Assembly (NCBI GenBank): GCA_950097015.1
Contig: CATNEN010000038.1
Coordinates: 27,930,501-27,994,500 of the forward strand
Direction of reading: 5' to 3'
Length of the DNA: 64,000 nt
Source of the DNA: Macrostomum hystrix
Taxonomy: Eukaryota; Platyhelminthes; Macrostomidae
Positions 44,695 through 56,455 of this stretch are shown here, in pieces; positions within the stretch are counted from its first letter, which is position 1, and each line of letters begins with the position of its first letter. Position numbers and translations under genes: made by a program. The notes below the pieces were generated by a model, which made no database searches, was not told the DNA's origin, and was given only the letters and a program-made list of their open reading frames with translations.

Positions 44695-44699
44695 ACAGA

Positions 44700-45165
44700 T
44701 GAACAGAGCACGCTGCTCTCTTGATAGACTCAAACTGACGTGCCAGTTAACGCCGACAACGTGACAAATACTGATTAACGTACAAAGGCCAACTCATTTA
44801 TTTGGAAAGGCTTGTCCTTCGTACCCTCGTAATTTAGACCCATGAGGGTGTAAGGTGACTACTTTATAACATATTAGCTCGTATTATAATGAGCTATGTT
44901 AATAATAGCTATAACTAATTGCAGAAACTTGACCAGCAGCCAGCAGCCAGCGAGGAGGCAGTTCTGCCCGTTTCGCTGACACCTGAGCACACATGCACAC
45001 AGATACTGAACACGGGCACACGCTCACACAGGTGTGTATATCTGCCCTAACTTTCTCATCGTCAGGCATTTATACTTCACATTGCCTTGGAGGTTGGCCC
45101 TCAAAGGCGTAATTTGTAGGACAAGCCACTTCGCTCTTCTCTCCGCGGCTGCGCCAAATTGTGTA
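44700..45165. other. Spacer upstream of the diverged Kazal gene
   Basis: CA-rich patch at 44980-45040. No other feature. Confidence 0.4.
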
Positions 45166-47115
45166 GCTTTCAGTAATCCCTTTTATCAATCAGTAATCCC
45201 TTTTATCAATCAGTAATCCCTTTTATCAATCAGTAATCCCTTTGATCAATCAGTAATCCCTATTAATCAATTAGGAAGCCCTTTGATCAATCAGTAATCC
45301 CTTTAATCAATAAGGAATCCCTTTGATCACTGAGGAATCCCTTTAATCAATCAGGAATCCCTTTGATCACTGAGGAATCCCTTTAATCAACCAGGAATCT
45401 ATTTAATCAATCAGGAATCCCTTTGATCAATCAGTAATCCCTTTGATCAATCAGTAATCCCTTTGATCAATCAGTAATCCCTATTAATCAATTAGGAAGC
45501 CCTTTGATCAATCAGTAATCCCTTTAATCAATAAGGAATCCCTTTGATCACTGAGGAATCCCTTTAATCAACCAGGAATCTATTTAATCAATCAGGAATC
45601 CCTTTGATCAATCAGGAATCCCTTTGATCAATCAGTAATCCCTTTAATCAATCAGGAATCCCTTTGATCACTGAGGAATCCCTTTAATCAACCAGGAATC
45701 TATTTAATCAATCAGGAATCCCTTTGATCAATCAGTAATCCCTTTAATCAATCAGGAATCCCTTTGATCACTGAGGAATCCCTTTAATCAACCAGGAATC
45801 TATTTAATCAATCAGGAATCCCTTTGATCAATCAGGAATCCCTTTGATCAATCAGAATTGCCTTTGATCAATTGAAGAATCCCTTTAATCAACCAGGAAT
45901 CTATTTAATCTATCAGGAATCAATTTAATCAACCAGGAATCTATTTAATCAAGGAGGAATCCCTTTGATCAATCAGGAATCCCTTTGATCAATCAGTAAT
46001 CCCTTTAATCAATCAGGAATCCCTTTGGTCAATCAGGAATCCTGATGTGTCTGTAGCTTGCACCTCAATGGAGACGAAGTAATGCTTAATGGGAGTGTGA
46101 CATGAAGTCCCTTTTTGTGCGTGTATTTGTAACAAGACTTTCTTTATATGTAAACATGCTGAGGGGATCCACAGAGATGCATCTCTGTGGGCTGCGGAAC
46201 ATAGACAAAAGGAGCAGAGCGTAACTTAAGTGTGTGATGGCTGACAAATAAAAGTCCATTAGCATTAGGGCTGGGATACAAGTTCAGCATGCAACAAATC
46301 CCTTTGATCAATCAGGAATGCCTTTGATCAATGAGGAATCCCATTAATCAACCAGTAATCCATACTAATCAATCAGTAATCCAGATTAATCAATAAGTTC
46401 TCCCTTTAATCAAGGAGGAATCCCTTTGATCAATGAGGAATCCCTTTAATCAACCAGGAATCCATTTAATCAACCAGTAATCCATATTATTCAATCAGTA
46501 ATCCATATTAATCAATCAGTTCTCCCTTTAATCAAGGAGGAATCCATTTGATCAATGAGGAATCCCTTTAATCAACTAGGAATCCATTTAATCAACCAGG
46601 AATATATTTAATCAATGAGGAATCCATTTAATCAACCTGGAATCTATTTAATCAATCAGGAATCCCTTTGATCAATCAGGAATCCCTTTGATCAATGAGG
46701 AATCCCTTTAATCAACTAGGAATTCATTTAATCAACCAGGAATCCCTTTGATCAATCAGGAATCCCTTTGATCAATGAGGAGTCCCTTTAATCAATCAGT
46801 AATCCCTTTGATCAACGAGGAATCCCTTTAATCAATCAGTAATCCATATTAATCAATCAGTAATCCATATTAATCAATCAGTAATCCCTTTAATCAATCA
46901 GTAATCCATTAATTCAATCAGTAATCCCTTTAATCAATCATTAATCCATTTAATCAATCAGGAATCTCTTTGATCAATCAGTATTCCCTTTAATCAATCA
47001 GTAATCCCTTTAATCAATCAGTAATTCCTTTGATCAATCAGTAATCCCTTTAATCAATTAGTAATCCATATTAATCAATCAGGAAATCCCTTTAATCAAA
47101 CAGAAATCCATTTTA
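45166..47115. repeat. 20-bp minisatellite
   Basis: Units of AATCAATCAGTAATCCCTTT or CAGGAATCCCTTTGATCAAT, with many variants and block duplications. It is interrupted at about 46046-46290 by unrelated DNA containing the perfect 22-bp inverted repeat centred at 46179/46180. A short remnant of the same array occurs at 55915-55955, marking a duplication junction. Confidence 0.94.
46046..46290. other. Non-repeat island within the 20-bp array
   Basis: About 245 bp. It contains a perfect 22-bp palindrome at 46169-46190 (half-site CCACAGAGATG). No clear target duplication can be read because both flanks are array units. Confidence 0.5.
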
Positions 47116-47621
47116 TCAGACGTAAGTATTTTTCAATGAATCGAGAAGCTTCAAACGGTCTTACGGAACAGAAAACTATAAAGTTGTTTCTTGTTTTTGC
47201 TGATTCTATTAAATATACTTTTGCATAGATATGGCCTGTGACAATCGCTTATTTATTTTGAACAATCCCCTTTTACATTTACAAGCAAGTATTCGACAAT
47301 ACTGACTGCAGTCAGTATTGCAAATGGGTCATAATGTAATGAATTATCCGATGCTTCTAATGCTACTGCACATTCTCGTGAATAGAAGCAACAAAGCAGA
47401 CAAGCCAGCTGCAGTTGTTAGACAGAAAACCACACATTTAAAATCAACAAACCAACAAAGAAGTTTCTATTATATATCGAATAAGGAAGTTCTAGGAAAA
47501 ATGTGACGTTCAGATAGTACGTGTCAGAAAAAATGAAAAACGAAAGCTATAATAAAAATTCAATTCAATAATAACAAAAATCCGAATTCGCCCTTGTCGT
47601 TATATTTCCGGATTTACCTCG
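47110..47621 (+). repeat. Segmental duplication, segment U (copy 1)
   Basis: Matches 55945-56455 in direct orientation with scattered substitutions. It includes a perfect 24-bp inverted repeat at 47297-47320 (half-site CAATACTGACTG), which is imperfect in the other copy. Confidence 0.85.
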
Positions 47622-47625
47622 GGAA

Positions 47626-47784
47626 CATCAGGCGCCGTTGAGTTTGTTTCACCGAGTTCGAAGCACTATTTTATTGTAGTCAGTGAAAAAGTGTTAGTTT
47701 GTAAACTCTTTTTATGCAATAATGAATTTCACATGATTAAGGTTACTATTTGACTGGGCATCGCGATTACAAGCTTTTTCCTAC
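47626..47784 (+). repeat. Segmental duplication, segment V (copy 1)
   Basis: Matches 59855-60005. In this copy U and V are separated by only four bases (GGAA), whereas in the other copy the gypsy element lies between them. Confidence 0.85.
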
Positions 47785-48062
47785 TGACCCTTCAACCCTG
47801 CTGACCCTTCAACCCTGCTGACCCTTCAACCCTACTGACCCTTCAACCCTACTGACCCTTCAACCCAACTGACCCTTCAACCCTACTGACCCTTCAACCC
47901 TACTGACCCTTCAACCCTACTGACCCTTCAACCCTACTGACCCTTCAACCCAACTAACCCTTCAACCCTACTGACCCTTCAACCCAACTAACCCTTCAAT
48001 CCTACTGACCCTTTAACCCTGCTGACCCTTACCGTACTTATCCTTCAATCCTATTGACCACC
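47785..48062. repeat. 17-bp minisatellite (copy 1)
   Basis: About sixteen units of TACTGACCCTTCAACCC with ACTAACCC variants. The paralogous array at 60006-60690 is about 2.5 times longer. Confidence 0.93.
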
Positions 48063-48238
48063 AAAATACGAACTGACCCTACAACCAAAAATAAGAAAAC
48101 AATCGGTTATACGTGGTGAAAACTATCAATACTCAAATTTGCATTCCAAAAAAACTCCTCTGACTCCTCTGACTACTGTGTCAGTCAATCTACTAGTCAA
48201 ACCAGTCAAAAACTGCTCAAAAACTGCTCACAGACAGC

Positions 48239-49576
48239 TCAGTGCTCCAGCAGCGAACTCGCTACAAGGTCCTGCATCGTCTGGACGCAGTTCCACAGGT
48301 GGCTGACAAACTCCGGATCGCTGATGGTCTCGGGATCGACATGGCAGTCCAGTCCGGCAGTGACTCGATGCTCCGCCCTCGGCTCGGCGACAATCACATT
48401 GCCGTCCAGTTTGTCACTGCTGAAGAACTTGAATTTGCGCAGCTTGACTTTGAACGGCCATTCGCCGTGCTGCTGCACAAAGCTGTGGTTCTTTTGCTCT
48501 CTCACGTACTCCAGGTTTCGAGCAAGGTGCGGCTGTCTCAGCCGATAGCGCTGTTCCGTGGTTTCCCACTCGTCTGTGAGATCAGCTCCTGGCTGGACTA
48601 TCTCGAACAGGTTCTGAAGCTCCTCCAGTTGGAATCCTTCCTTGACCAGGCACTCGTACACCTTTTCAGTCGAGTTGCTCGCGAATGAGGTGTCAAACTG
48701 CAGACGGAAGTCGGCCTTCTCACGAAACGTCCCTTTAAAATCCGAGCCCTTCGCTGTGACGAGGTCCAAGTTCCACTTATCCGTGATCATTGTGATGCTT
48801 TGCAGTTTGAGATCAGTTGCACCAAAGAACAGTTCAAACTTGTGCGTTTTGCCATTGAGACTCATTGAGATACAATGCTCAACATATTCCACAGCCTCAA
48901 AGCCTCGCATTTCGAGGAAGGCCTCTATTTTTTCATGACTGCCGCAATTCTTCTCAGTCATAAAGCTCGAATACATGAACATGTGGTTCGGGTTTTCTCT
49001 TATGGTAAAGAACCTCTGGAGAAGTCTTCGACCATCTCGGTAGGTGCTTCGATCAAGCAGCAGATTGAAGTCATCAAGTCGAGGTCCTGGTCTCTCATCG
49101 AACTTGAAGTACTTTTCAAACAATTTCAGGTCGCCGATTCGAAAGTGAACCATGAGACGGCACCTGTCATTGTGCAGCATCTCACAATTTTTAACATCTC
49201 TGACAATGCTCTGTAGCTTCTCACGAAATCGACGACAAACTTCTTCGTCGGTTGTCGGGTCAAACAGCGGGACACGGATATAACCTCGCCGAGTGAAATC
49301 ATGCAAGGTTTCAGGATCGTTATACCAAAAGCCCCTGTACTCTCCGAATGCGAGGGGCTGCTCAGCGCTTCCACAGAGAAGAATCCGAATTTCGCAGTCT
49401 CGATTCTGATATCTGAATCTCCTATCTGAATTGTTCCCAGGAGCGCATTCAGCTCTATTTCGTGGTCCATAGCGCGGAATGACAATTCGTGGTCCATAGC
49501 GCGGAATGACAATTCGTGGTTCAGCTCCTTGACGACCCGCTGCAGCTCCTTTGTTGACGCCTCCACCAGCTGACAT
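48239..49576 (-). CDS. Unrecognised 445-residue protein, copy A of a three-copy family
   Basis: Long single-exon frame starting at ATG 49576 (MSAGGGVNKG); the frame extends three codons upstream without an ATG. I do not recognise a family. The N-terminus has short duplications (RIVIPRYGPR twice). The rest is a folded-looking mixed alpha/beta sequence without signal peptide or membrane helix: a block around EIRILLCGS, a DPTTDEEVCRRFREKLQ helix, RLMVHFRIGDLKLFEKYF, and a C-terminal stretch with WNLDLVTAKG and FRLQFDTSF. Two full-length copies keep the frame open with few changes, which suggests recent duplication and possibly function. A TTTAAAAG TATA-like element is 96 bp upstream. Other possibilities are a transposon-borne gene or an expanded lineage-specific family. 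Confidence 0.7.
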   Translation of the reverse strand: MSAGGGVNKGAAAGRQGAEPRIVIPRYGPRIVIPRYGPRNRAECAPGNNSDRRFRYQNRDCEIRILLCGSAEQPLAFGEYRGFWYNDPETLHDFTRRGYIRVPLFDPTTDEEVCRRFREKLQSIVRDVKNCEMLHNDRCRLMVHFRIGDLKLFEKYFKFDERPGPRLDDFNLLLDRSTYRDGRRLLQRFFTIRENPNHMFMYSSFMTEKNCGSHEKIEAFLEMRGFEAVEYVEHCISMSLNGKTHKFELFFGATDLKLQSITMITDKWNLDLVTAKGSDFKGTFREKADFRLQFDTSFASNSTEKVYECLVKEGFQLEELQNLFEIVQPGADLTDEWETTEQRYRLRQPHLARNLEYVREQKNHSFVQQHGEWPFKVKLRKFKFFSSDKLDGNVIVAEPRAEHRVTAGLDCHVDPETISDPEFVSHLWNCVQTMQDLVASSLLEH

Positions 49577-49672
49577 TGTGTCCAAGTGTGCAATGTGTTT
49601 GTTTAGGAATTTTCAGTTTGGGTTCTGATCAGTCGATTGCAAGTGCGAGCTATGGCAAGCTATCTGTCGCGG

Positions 49673-49680
49673 CTTTTAAA
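49673..49680 (-). promoter_or_regulatory. TATA-like element of copy A
   Basis: TTTAAAAG on the minus strand, 96 bp from the ATG; the same element is at 54683-54690 and 62368-62375. Confidence 0.4.
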
Positions 49681-50722
49681 TCTTTTCCGATATTGTAGGA
49701 AGGTTTCGAAATTTCTTGGAAATTCGTTCGGTTCGTGCACTTAAACACATTGGTAGTGATCTAATATTCATGTTGTTTTTTAAGTTCCAGACATATGGGA
49801 GTGTCGGGTTTATGCAAACCTCAATAAACAATGTACACTGCATACTGTACATTCTGCCCTATGCTTTCCTCTGGCCTAGCTCGCACTTGATTCTAAAAAT
49901 AGCTCGCACTCATGTCTCCCTCCATTTGTGCGCGACCCCACTCCCCTTCTAGAACATTCTGTAAGCCTTGCAAATACGCTTCAGAACATTGTATTTGCCA
50001 TGGCTCACAATCACATGATTCGCGTATACGACGAGGCGTCCGTGGATCGATACGGCCCAGGAATGTGAGGAAGAAGTTCGGCGAGCGTTCGCTGGGGAGC
50101 GTGTGCGTGTGGGACAAAGAAACAGCTGCCCCTGTGTTAGCAATCTCCCCATCTAACGGCCGCGGGCTAGCCGACACTTCCACTAGTCAAAAAATACTCG
50201 GCTAGCCGGGTGGACCCATGTGGACCCACGGGCGGCTAGCCTTACTGGCGGTGGACTTGGGGAATTCCGATAAATAATACATGAATCATGCTGCTCGTCT
50301 ACTGCAAGTAAAAAGTATAAAATATGAAGTATGTAACCCACGTGCATGTAGTAAGATAACTATATAAATAATTTATTTCCAAACATATAGGAAAGCAAAC
50401 CACAGTTCATACCAATTTATACTGTAATACAATACAACTTAAGCTGAATTAGTTCAGATGGGACTTACTGATTAAGTGCATTTTACATGTAAATAGATAA
50501 TATGACGCTTTTTCTATCGTGCTAAGTAAGAACCAATAAGTGATCACCCCGTCTCAAACAACTGATTATTTCCACATTAACAGTGAGGGCTTAATGGTTT
50601 GTCGGAAGCCAGAATTACAATTGCAACACATCTAATGTAAAACAAAATGGCTATAAAACTAAATAATTTGTGAACATTGAGTGTCACAATGAAATATCGG
50701 ATCAAAAGAAATTAAATATTAA

Positions 50723-50810
50723 AACCCTAGGAACAAAAAGGATTCGAACTCTCAAAACTCCTAGCAAATGACAAACTCTCTAACAACACGCCACACATTT
50801 ACCCATAAAA
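50723..50810 (-). other. tRNA-like (A-box/B-box) sequence, left P2 arm
   Basis: On the minus strand, TGTGGCGTGTTGTTAGAGAG resembles an A box and GAGAGTTCGAATCC a B box, about 45 bases apart. It is probably a tRNA pseudogene or the head of another SINE; no full cloverleaf could be drawn. Confidence 0.35.
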
Positions 50811-51080
50811 GAGCAGGAAAAGACAAATTTATACAGGCTAAAATACTAAAATCAAAATCAAATCATATCTATGGTACTTTTATTTTACGCCATATTACTT
50901 GGTTGCAGGATTAAATTGGCTAGCTGTTTAACAGCAGCTGAATTAAAAAATTAAATTAAAGCCGTTTTAGCCAGCTCTCCAACCCTAAAAATAGGCTTTT
51001 CATTCTACCCATTCTCCCCCACTTACTTCTACCCCTTCACTTCCTTCTTCCCCTCCACTTACTTCTACCTTCTACCTTCT

Positions 51081-51303
51081 ATGAATCCGTAAATGTACCC
51101 CCACTTCAACAGTTCAGATAGTCAACTATAAGCAGTATGTAGTTAACTCAGTGTAACCACTGATGAATCCGTAAATGTACCCCCACTTCATCAATTCAGA
51201 TAGTCAACGATAAGCAGTATGTAGTTAACTCAGTGTAACCACTGATGAATCCGTAAATGTATCCCCACTTCATCAATTCAGATAGTCAACTATAAGCAGT
51301 ACG
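51081..51303. repeat. 82-bp tandem repeat, 2.7 copies
   Basis: Units start at 51081, 51163 and 51245 (ATGAATCCGTAAATGTA). The third unit is interrupted at 51311 by the hAT-like element. Confidence 0.9.
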
Positions 51304-51311
51304 TATTCAAC

Positions 51312-52603
51312 CAGTGTTGGGCAAGTTACTTTAAAAAAGTAACTTCCGGTCAAGTAACTTCCGGTTCTAAAGAAAGTAACTTCCGGTAGTAGTTCCGGTA
51401 CCGGCACTCGAAAATAAAAGTAACTTCCGGTTCTTCGGCACCGGTACTTTCTACTTTTGAAAAATCGCGTGTTAAAGAAGGGCTTAATTATGTTTTTATT
51501 ATTAAAAAACCAATAATAACATGCCTTTGCAACTGCCAACTTGTCTAGAGTAAAACCAAGTGGAAAATGATTAAATGAAATTATTGAAAACGAAAAATTA
51601 ATTTCTGAAAACCTATATTTTTATGGTTTTTGCTTCTTTTTCCAGCACTAAGGTTCAATCCTTGCTGTGGCAGAACTTTACCAATTACCACTCAAAAGTT
51701 TGGCCTGCGCAACTAAAAAAGCTGAAAAAAAATTAGATTTGCATGTATTTTACACCATAACATTACATTAAGTTTAAATTTGAATAAAGCGTGCGCAAAT
51801 AGACTAAACGTGATCAGTAAAAATGAAAATTCGAAAATTGAAAAATCGCGCCTCTGTTTGACGATAATTCGAGCCTGCCCTCAGAAATCGCATATTCGCG
51901 CCTCAATCACACCACTGAATAACTAACAACACAAGAGTCTTACAAACTAATGACATAAAGTGACAACTCTAAAAAGGTGGAAAGAGTAGCTCTAGTGGCG
52001 CTGCTGCCCTGCTGATAATTACCTTTATTAATTCAATAACCTTTTAAGCCCTGAAAAAACTACTTTGACATTTAGACAATTTAGCCTAGGTTAACAGCTG
52101 AGAAAAAAAGTTTGCATGCTTCTTAAAAGGAACCCCCGTAATTTAAACTTGAAAGCTTTAGCACTAGTGTAAAAGCTAGATATAGATAGTCATGTTGTCA
52201 CAATTCACATCAAATGCCTGTTGCCGCGAAGTAGTACAAGGCGGTTTAGTGTCGCGTCGGCAAGAGGTGCTCGCTTTGCTCGAATTAAAAATTTAATTTT
52301 TTAAAGAACCAAAAAGTTGTTAAAATTCACCAACTAAATAAAATTCGAAATTTCTCGGCATTTCTTACGACATTATGAACTGATGATATGAAAATTCTTT
52401 CAATTTGTATGTTTTCTTTACTTTCTTTCTCTTTTTTTCTCTGCATTTAAAAAAGTGCCGGAAGTACCGGACTTAACAAAAAGTAACTTCCGATACCCTA
52501 GTCCGGCACTACAAAAAAAAGAACCGGAAAAAAGTGCCGCTTTAAAAAACAGTAACTTCCGGCACAAAAAGTGCCGGAAGTGCCGGAAGGTTGCCCAACA
52601 CTG
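51312..52603. mobile_element. hAT-like non-autonomous element in the P2 loop
   Basis: The 1292-bp element has 13-bp perfect terminal inverted repeats (CAGTGTTGGGCAA) and a perfect 8-bp target duplication TATTCAAC at 51304-51311 and 52604-52611. Subterminal regions contain many AAGTAACTTCCGG and GTGCCGGAAGT words in opposite orientation. The CAGTGTTGGG start, AGTAACTT-rich ends and 8-bp duplication are characteristic of hAT elements. No transposase is visible; the 109-codon frame at the right end runs into the neighbouring array. It lies outside both arms, so it arrived after the inverted duplication or was lost from one side. Confidence 0.92.
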
Positions 52604-52611
52604 TATTCAAC

Positions 52612-53345
52612 TCAGCAAGTGGAGGGGAAGAAGGAAGTGGAGGAGTAGAAGGAAGTGGAGGGGTAGAGGGAAGTGGAGGGCTAGAAGGAAGTTGAGGGGT
52701 AGAAGGAGGTGGAGAGGAAGAAGGAAGTGGAGGGGTAGATGGAAGTGGGGCAGAAGCGGTAGGTCGAGCGGTAGAAGGAAGTGAAGGGGTAGAAGGAAGC
52801 TGAGGGGGTAGAAGGAAGTGGAGGGGTAGAAGGAAGTGGGGGAAAAGCGGGAAGTGGGGGAGAAGCGGGAGGTGGAAGGGAAGAAGGAAGTGGAGGGCTA
52901 GAAGGAAGTGGAGGGGTAGAAGGAAGTGGAGGTGTAGAAGGAAGCTGAGGGGGTAGAAGGAAGTGGAGGGGTAGAAGGAAGTGGGGGAGAAGCGGGAGGT
53001 GGAGGGGAAGAAGGAAGTGGAGGGGTAGAAGGAGGTGGAGGGGTAGAAGGTAGTGGAGGGGCAGAAGGAAGTGTAGGGGTAGAAGGTAGCGGAAGGGAAG
53101 AAGGAAGTTGAGGGGTAGAAGGAAGTGGAGGGGTAGAAGGAAGTGGAGGGGTAGAAGGAAGTGGAGGTGTAGAAGGAAGCTGAGGGGGTAGAAGGAAGTG
53201 GAGGGGTAGAAGGAAGTGGGGGGGAGAAGGAAGTGGTGGGGTAGTAGGAAGTGGAGAGGTAGAGGGACGTGGGGGAGAAGCGGGAGGTGGAGGGGTAGAA
53301 GTAAGTGGAGGGGAAGAAGGAAGTGAAGGGGTAGAAGTAAGTGGG
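52612..53345. repeat. 18-bp G-rich minisatellite
   Basis: About 40 units of AAGGAAGTGGAGGGGTAG with variants. The last 50-60 bp pair with 51010-51070, so the array belongs to the P2 arm but is almost entirely missing from the left side. Confidence 0.93.
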
Positions 53346-53552
53346 GGAGAATGGGTAGAATGAAAAGCCTATTTTTAGGGTTGGAGAGCTGGCTAAAACG
53401 GCTTTAATTTAATTTTTTAATTCAGCTGCTGTTAAACAGCTAGCCAATTTAATCCTGCAACCAAGTAATATGGCGTAAAATAAAAGTACCATAGATATGA
53501 TTTGATTTTGATTTTAGTATTTTAGCCTGTATAAATTTGTCTTTTCCTGCTC

Positions 53553-53640
53553 TTTTATGGGTAAATGTGTGGCGTGTTGTTAGAGAGTTTGTCATTTGCT
53601 AGGAGTTTTGAGAGTTCGAATCCTTTTTGTTCCTAGGGTT
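53553..53640 (+). other. tRNA-like (A-box/B-box) sequence, right P2 arm
   Basis: Mirror of 50723-50810. Confidence 0.35.
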
Positions 53641-54682
53641 TTAATATTTAATTTCTTTTGATCCGATATTTCATTGTGACACTCAATGTTCACAAATTAT
53701 TTAGTTTTATAGCCATTTTGTTTTACATTAGATGTGTTGCAATTGTAATTCTGGCTTCCGACAAACCATTAAGCCCTCACTGTTAATGTGGAAATAATCA
53801 GTTGTTTGAGACGGGGTGATCACTTATTGGTTCTTACTTAGCACGATAGAAAAAGCGTCATATTATCTATTTACATGTAAAATGCACTTAATCAGTAAGT
53901 CCCATCTGAACTAATTCAGCTTAAGTTGTATTGTATTACAGTATAAATTGGTATGAACTGTGGTTTGCTTTCCTATATGTTTGGAAATAAATTATTTATA
54001 TAGTTATCTTACTACATGCACGTGGGTTACATACTTCATATTTTATACTTTTTACTTGCAGTAGACGAGCAGCATGATTCATGTATTATTTATCGGAATT
54101 CCCCAAGTCCACCGCCAGTAAGGCTAGCCGCCCGTGGGTCCACATGGGTCCACCCGGCTAGCCGAGTATTTTTTGACTAGTGGAAGTGTCGGCTAGCCCG
54201 CGGCCGTTAGATGGGGAGATTGCTAACACAGGGGCAGCTGTTTCTTTGTCCCACACGCACACGCTCCCCAGCGAACGCTCGCCGAACTTCTTCCTCACAT
54301 TCCTGGGCCGTATCGATCCACGGACGCCTCGTCGTATACGCGAATCATGTGATTGTGAGCCATGGCAAATACAATGTTCTGAAGCGTATTTGCAAGGCTT
54401 ACAGAATGTTCTAGAAGGGGAGTGGGGTCGCGCACAAATGGAGGGAGACATGAGTGCGAGCTATTTTTAGAATCAAGTGCGAGCTAGGCCAGAGGAAAGC
54501 ATAGGGCAGAATGTACAGTATGCAGTGTACATTGTTTATTGAGGTTTGCATAAACCCGACACTCCCATATGTCTGGAACTTAAAAAACAACATGAATATT
54601 AGATCACTACCAATGTGTTTAAGTGCACGAACCGAACGAATTTCCAAGAAATTTCGAAACCTTCCTACAATATCGGAAAAGA

Positions 54683-54690
54683 TTTAAAAG
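54683..54690 (+). promoter_or_regulatory. TATA-like element of copy B
   Basis: TTTAAAAG, 96 bp from the ATG at 54787. Confidence 0.4.
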
Positions 54691-54786
54691 CCGCGACAGA
54701 TAGCTTGCCATAGCTCGCACTTGCAATCGACTGATCAGAACCCAAACTGAAAATTCCTAAACAAACACATTGCACACTTGGACACA

Positions 54787-55917
54787 ATGTCAGCTGGTGG
54801 AGGCGTCAACAAAGGAGCTGCAGCGGGTCGTCAAGGAGCTGAACCACGAATTGTCATTCCGCGCTATGGACCACGAATTGTCATTCCGCGCTATGGACCA
54901 CGAAATAGAGCTGAATGCGCTCCTGGGAACAATTCAGATAGGAGATTCAGATATCAGAATCGAGACTGCGAAATTCGGATTCTTCTCTGTGGAAGCGCTG
55001 AGCAGCCCCTCGCATTCGGAGAGTACAGGGGCTTTTGGTATAACGATCCTGAAACCTTGCATGATTTCACTCGGCGAGGTTATATCCGTGTCCCGCTGTT
55101 TGACCCGACAACCGACGAAGAAGTTTGTCGTCGATTTCGTGAGAAGCTACAGAGCATTGTCAGAGATGTTAAAAATTGTGAGATGCTGCACAATGACAGG
55201 TGCCGTCTCATGGTTCACTTTCGAATCGGCGACCTGAAATTGTTTGAAAAGTACTTCAAGTTCGATGAGAGACCAGGACCTCGACTTGATGACTTCAATC
55301 TGCTGCTTGATCGAAGCACCTACCGAGATGGTCGAAGACTTCTCCAGAGGTTCTTTACCATAAGAGAAAACCCGAACCACATGTTCATGTATTCGAGCTT
55401 TATGACTGAGAAGAATTGCGGCAGTCATGAAAAAATAGAGGCCTTCCTCGAAATGCGAGGCTTTGAGGCTGTGGAATATGTTGAGCATTGTATCTCAATG
55501 AGTCTCAATGGCAAAACGCACAAGTTTGAACTGTTCTTTGGTGCAACTGATCTCAAACTGCAAAGCATCACAATGATCACGGATAAGTGGAACTTGGACC
55601 TCGTCACAGCGAAGGGCTCGGATTTTAAAGGGACGTTTCGTGAGAAGGCCGACTTCCGTCTGCAGTTTGACACCTCATTCGCGAGCAACTCGACTGAAAA
55701 GGTGTACGAGTGCCTGGTCAAGGAAGGATTCCAACTGGAGGAGCTTCAGAACCTGTTCGAGAGAGTCGAGCCGGGAGCTGATCTCACAGACGAGTGGGAA
55801 ACCACGGAACAGCGCTATCGGCTGAGACAGCCGCACCTTGCTCGAAACCTGGAGTACGTGAGAGAGCAAAAGAACCACAGCTTTGTGCAGCAGCACGGCG
55901 AATGGCCGTTCAATTAA
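54787..55917 (+). pseudogene. Copy B of the three-copy family, 3'-truncated
   Basis: ATG at 54787; 376 residues instead of 445. It matches copy A up to GEWPF, then runs one codon into the 20-bp array and stops. The last 70 residues, including the block that follows KVKLRKFKFF in copy A, are missing. Small changes from copies A and C cluster near the break (FERVEPGADL versus FEIVQPGADL). It may still be transcribed from the mirrored promoter, divergently from copy A, but the loss of a conserved C-terminus suggests a non-functional product. Confidence 0.75.
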
Positions 55918-55944
55918 TCAATCAGGAATCCAGTTAATCAGGAA

Positions 55945-56455
55945 TCTATTTAATCTGACGTAATAATTTTCAATGAATCGAGAAGCTTCAATCGGTCTTA
56001 CGGAATAGAAAACTATATAGTTGTTTCTTGTTTTTGCTAATGTTATTAAATAGACTTTTGCATAGATATGGCCTGTGACAATGACCTATTTATTTTGAAC
56101 AATCCTCTTTTTCATTTGCGAGCAAGTATTCGACTATTACTGACTGTAGTCAGTATTGCAAATGGGTCATAATGAAAAGAATTATCCGATGCTTTTAATG
56201 CTATTGCACATTCTCGTGAATGAAAGCAACAAAGTCAGACAAGCCATCTGCAGTTCTTAGACAAATAAACCACATACACTTGTATTTAAAATCAACAAAC
56301 CAACAAAGAAGTTTCTATTCTCGAATAAGGAAATCCTAGGAAAGATCTGACGTTCAGATAGTACGTGTCAGAAAAATAAAAAAGAATAAAAATTCAATTC
56401 AATAATAACAAACATCCGAATTTGCCCTTGTCGTTATATTTCCGGATTTACCTCG
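55945..56455 (+). repeat. Segmental duplication, segment U (copy 2)
   Basis: Direct repeat of 47110-47621. It ends at CCTCG, where the gypsy element begins. Confidence 0.85.

Larger units (their letters stand above)
48448..51070 (+). repeat. Palindrome P2, left arm
   Basis: Repeated in reverse complement at 53293-55915; paired coordinates sum to 104363 (49576/54787, 49952/54411). Shadow frames are identical in both arms, so identity is very high. The arm covers the 5' 84% of gene A, its upstream region, a pol III-like motif and an 18-bp-array remnant at 51010-51070. Confidence 0.94.
53293..55915 (-). repeat. Palindrome P2, right arm
   Basis: Reverse complement of 48448-51070. The outer end falls inside the gene B coding sequence, where it joins 20-bp array DNA at a short shared TTCAA. 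Confidence 0.94.

Noticed and set aside
48242-49216. Plus-strand frames of 74-148 codons opposite gene A
   Set aside because: Antisense shadows of the 445-residue frame; they change with it in all three copies.
49126-49593. Second minus-strand frame of 155 codons with a coiled-coil-like start overlapping gene A
   Set aside because: It lacks an ATG at its start and loses conservation where the main frame continues for hundreds of codons; its repeats follow from the 27-bp DNA duplication.
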